A stretch of DNA of 64,000 nt, from the NCBI GenBank assembly GCA_004213555.1, contig SHAP01000001.1, positions 1 to 64,000 of the forward strand. The letters run 5' to 3'. How positions within the stretch are numbered: the first letter of the stretch is position 1; each line of letters begins with the position of its first letter. Shown here one piece after another: positions 63,601 to 64,000 of the stretch. The position numbers and the translations under genes were made by a program. The notes under the pieces were generated by a model, which worked only from the letters and a program-made list of their open reading frames with translations, made no database searches and was not told the DNA's origin. This DNA is from Phycisphaeraceae bacterium (GTDB lineage: Bacteria > Planctomycetota > Phycisphaerae > Phycisphaerales > SM1A02).

Positions 63601-64000
63601 AAAGAGGGCTCCACCATTGGAGGGCTCATGGATTCCTTAGGCACGGCCATCAGTGTGGCCCTGCAGTACGGCGTCCCCGTGGAAAGCTTGGTCAAGAAAT
63701 TTGCCCACCAACGCTTTGAACCAATGGGGATGTCCTCAAACCCCGAAATTCCCTTTGCCAAGAGTCTGGTTGATTACATCTTCCGCTGGATGGGCATGGA
63801 ATTTATCGATGGCTTCCGGGAAAAGAATGCCCCGAACCGGACGAACACCAAATCGGGGGGCAGCACCGCTGCCAAGTCGTCCCCACCCTCTCGGAACAAA
63901 AAGGAAACGCCTTCGGCGACCATCACAACGACCCCAAAGGCCGCCGTTGAACCCAAAGTGGGATCAAACCGAACCAGCACCAACTCGGCTTCCACCGGAT
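60685..64000 (+). CDS. nrdJ: Adenosylcobalamin-dependent ribonucleotide reductase (3' end cut by window)
   Basis: Class II ribonucleotide reductase, 1105 residues seen, running off the window. The N-terminus [11 protein letters not shown] and [30 protein letters not shown] match the NrdJ group. [21 protein letters not shown] holds the NPCSE motif and a redox cysteine, and [24 protein letters not shown] is the classical PTGT segment. An acidic/Thr-rich linker (near 63295-63430) joins the catalytic core to a C-terminal region with GEMF-like [13 protein letters not shown]. The visible end is low-complexity Ser/Thr/Lys. I chose the ATG at 60685; in-frame starts at 60652 (ATG) and 60628 (GTG) would extend it. 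Confidence 0.93.
   Translation, partial: [1105 protein letters not shown]

Noticed and set aside
1-64000. tRNA, rRNA, CRISPR array, insertion sequence or prophage
   Set aside because: Intergenic gaps are short and none holds a cloverleaf with a GTTCGA-type T-loop, direct repeats with spacers, transposase motifs or inverted terminal repeats.

Overview
The window reads as a gene-dense chromosomal segment of a Gram-negative-type, peptidoglycan-making bacterium, most probably a member of the Planctomycetota (Phycisphaerae-like). This placement is an inference from gene content: a DUF1570-like metallopeptidase lipoprotein, a secreted CxxCH protein of the planctomycete-cytochrome kind, tandem secreted NfeD/S49-like proteins, lpxB and gmhA (LPS), a MurE with the DNPR motif of meso-diaminopimelate enzymes, and an NrdJ-type ribonucleotide reductase. 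Base composition looks uniformly moderately GC-rich. I see no insertion sequence, prophage, CRISPR array, rRNA or tRNA.

Layout. 1-3.5 kb: 5' end of lpxB (minus), aspS (plus), citrate synthase (minus). 3.6-6.5 kb: two tandem secreted paralogues with a ClpP/NfeD-like fold. 6.6-10.4 kb: CCA-adding-type nucleotidyltransferase overlapping rsmD, then an alpha/beta hydrolase and trpB on the other strand. 10.4-14.2 kb: an S41 PDZ protease, a tiny membrane protein and a TPR lipoprotein. 14.2-19.7 kb: valS, a metallopeptidase-like lipoprotein, a GNAT acetyltransferase and an unknown secreted protein running antisense into it. 19.8-28 kb: class V aminotransferase, a weakly coding gap, then a plus-strand run lexA-serA-prolyl oligopeptidase-ispH-rlmN. 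27.9-31.9 kb: a minus-strand pair, a HAD phosphatase overlapping a 1033-residue divergent indolepyruvate-oxidoreductase-like fusion. 31.9-34.8 kb: phosphotransferase-like, YfgM-like membrane protein and rluD.

34.8-45.7 kb is one long minus-strand run: OPT transporter, aldo/keto reductase, aat, class B PBP, FtsW/RodA, murE, murF, mraY, with overlaps or very short gaps. It is a compact cell-wall cluster with three extra genes at its head. 45.7-49.5 kb: a dicarboxylate/amino-acid symporter, trxB and an unknown secreted protein. 49.6-55 kb: a tightly coupled plus-strand five-gene run (PLP aminotransferase, cysteine-desulfurase-like protein, GmhA-like isomerase, MauE/thioredoxin-like membrane fusion, secreted CxxCH protein). 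55-57 kb: a coiled-coil lipoprotein. 57-64 kb: queG and a UvrD/PcrA helicase on the minus strand, then nrdJ (plus), cut by the window end.

A recurrent feature is a -10-like hexamer (TANNNT) exactly 6 nt, or about 9 nt, before the start codon, usually without a Shine-Dalgarno sequence. This suggests that many transcripts here are leaderless. Other genes carry ordinary GGAG-type ribosome binding sites, so both initiation modes seem to coexist.
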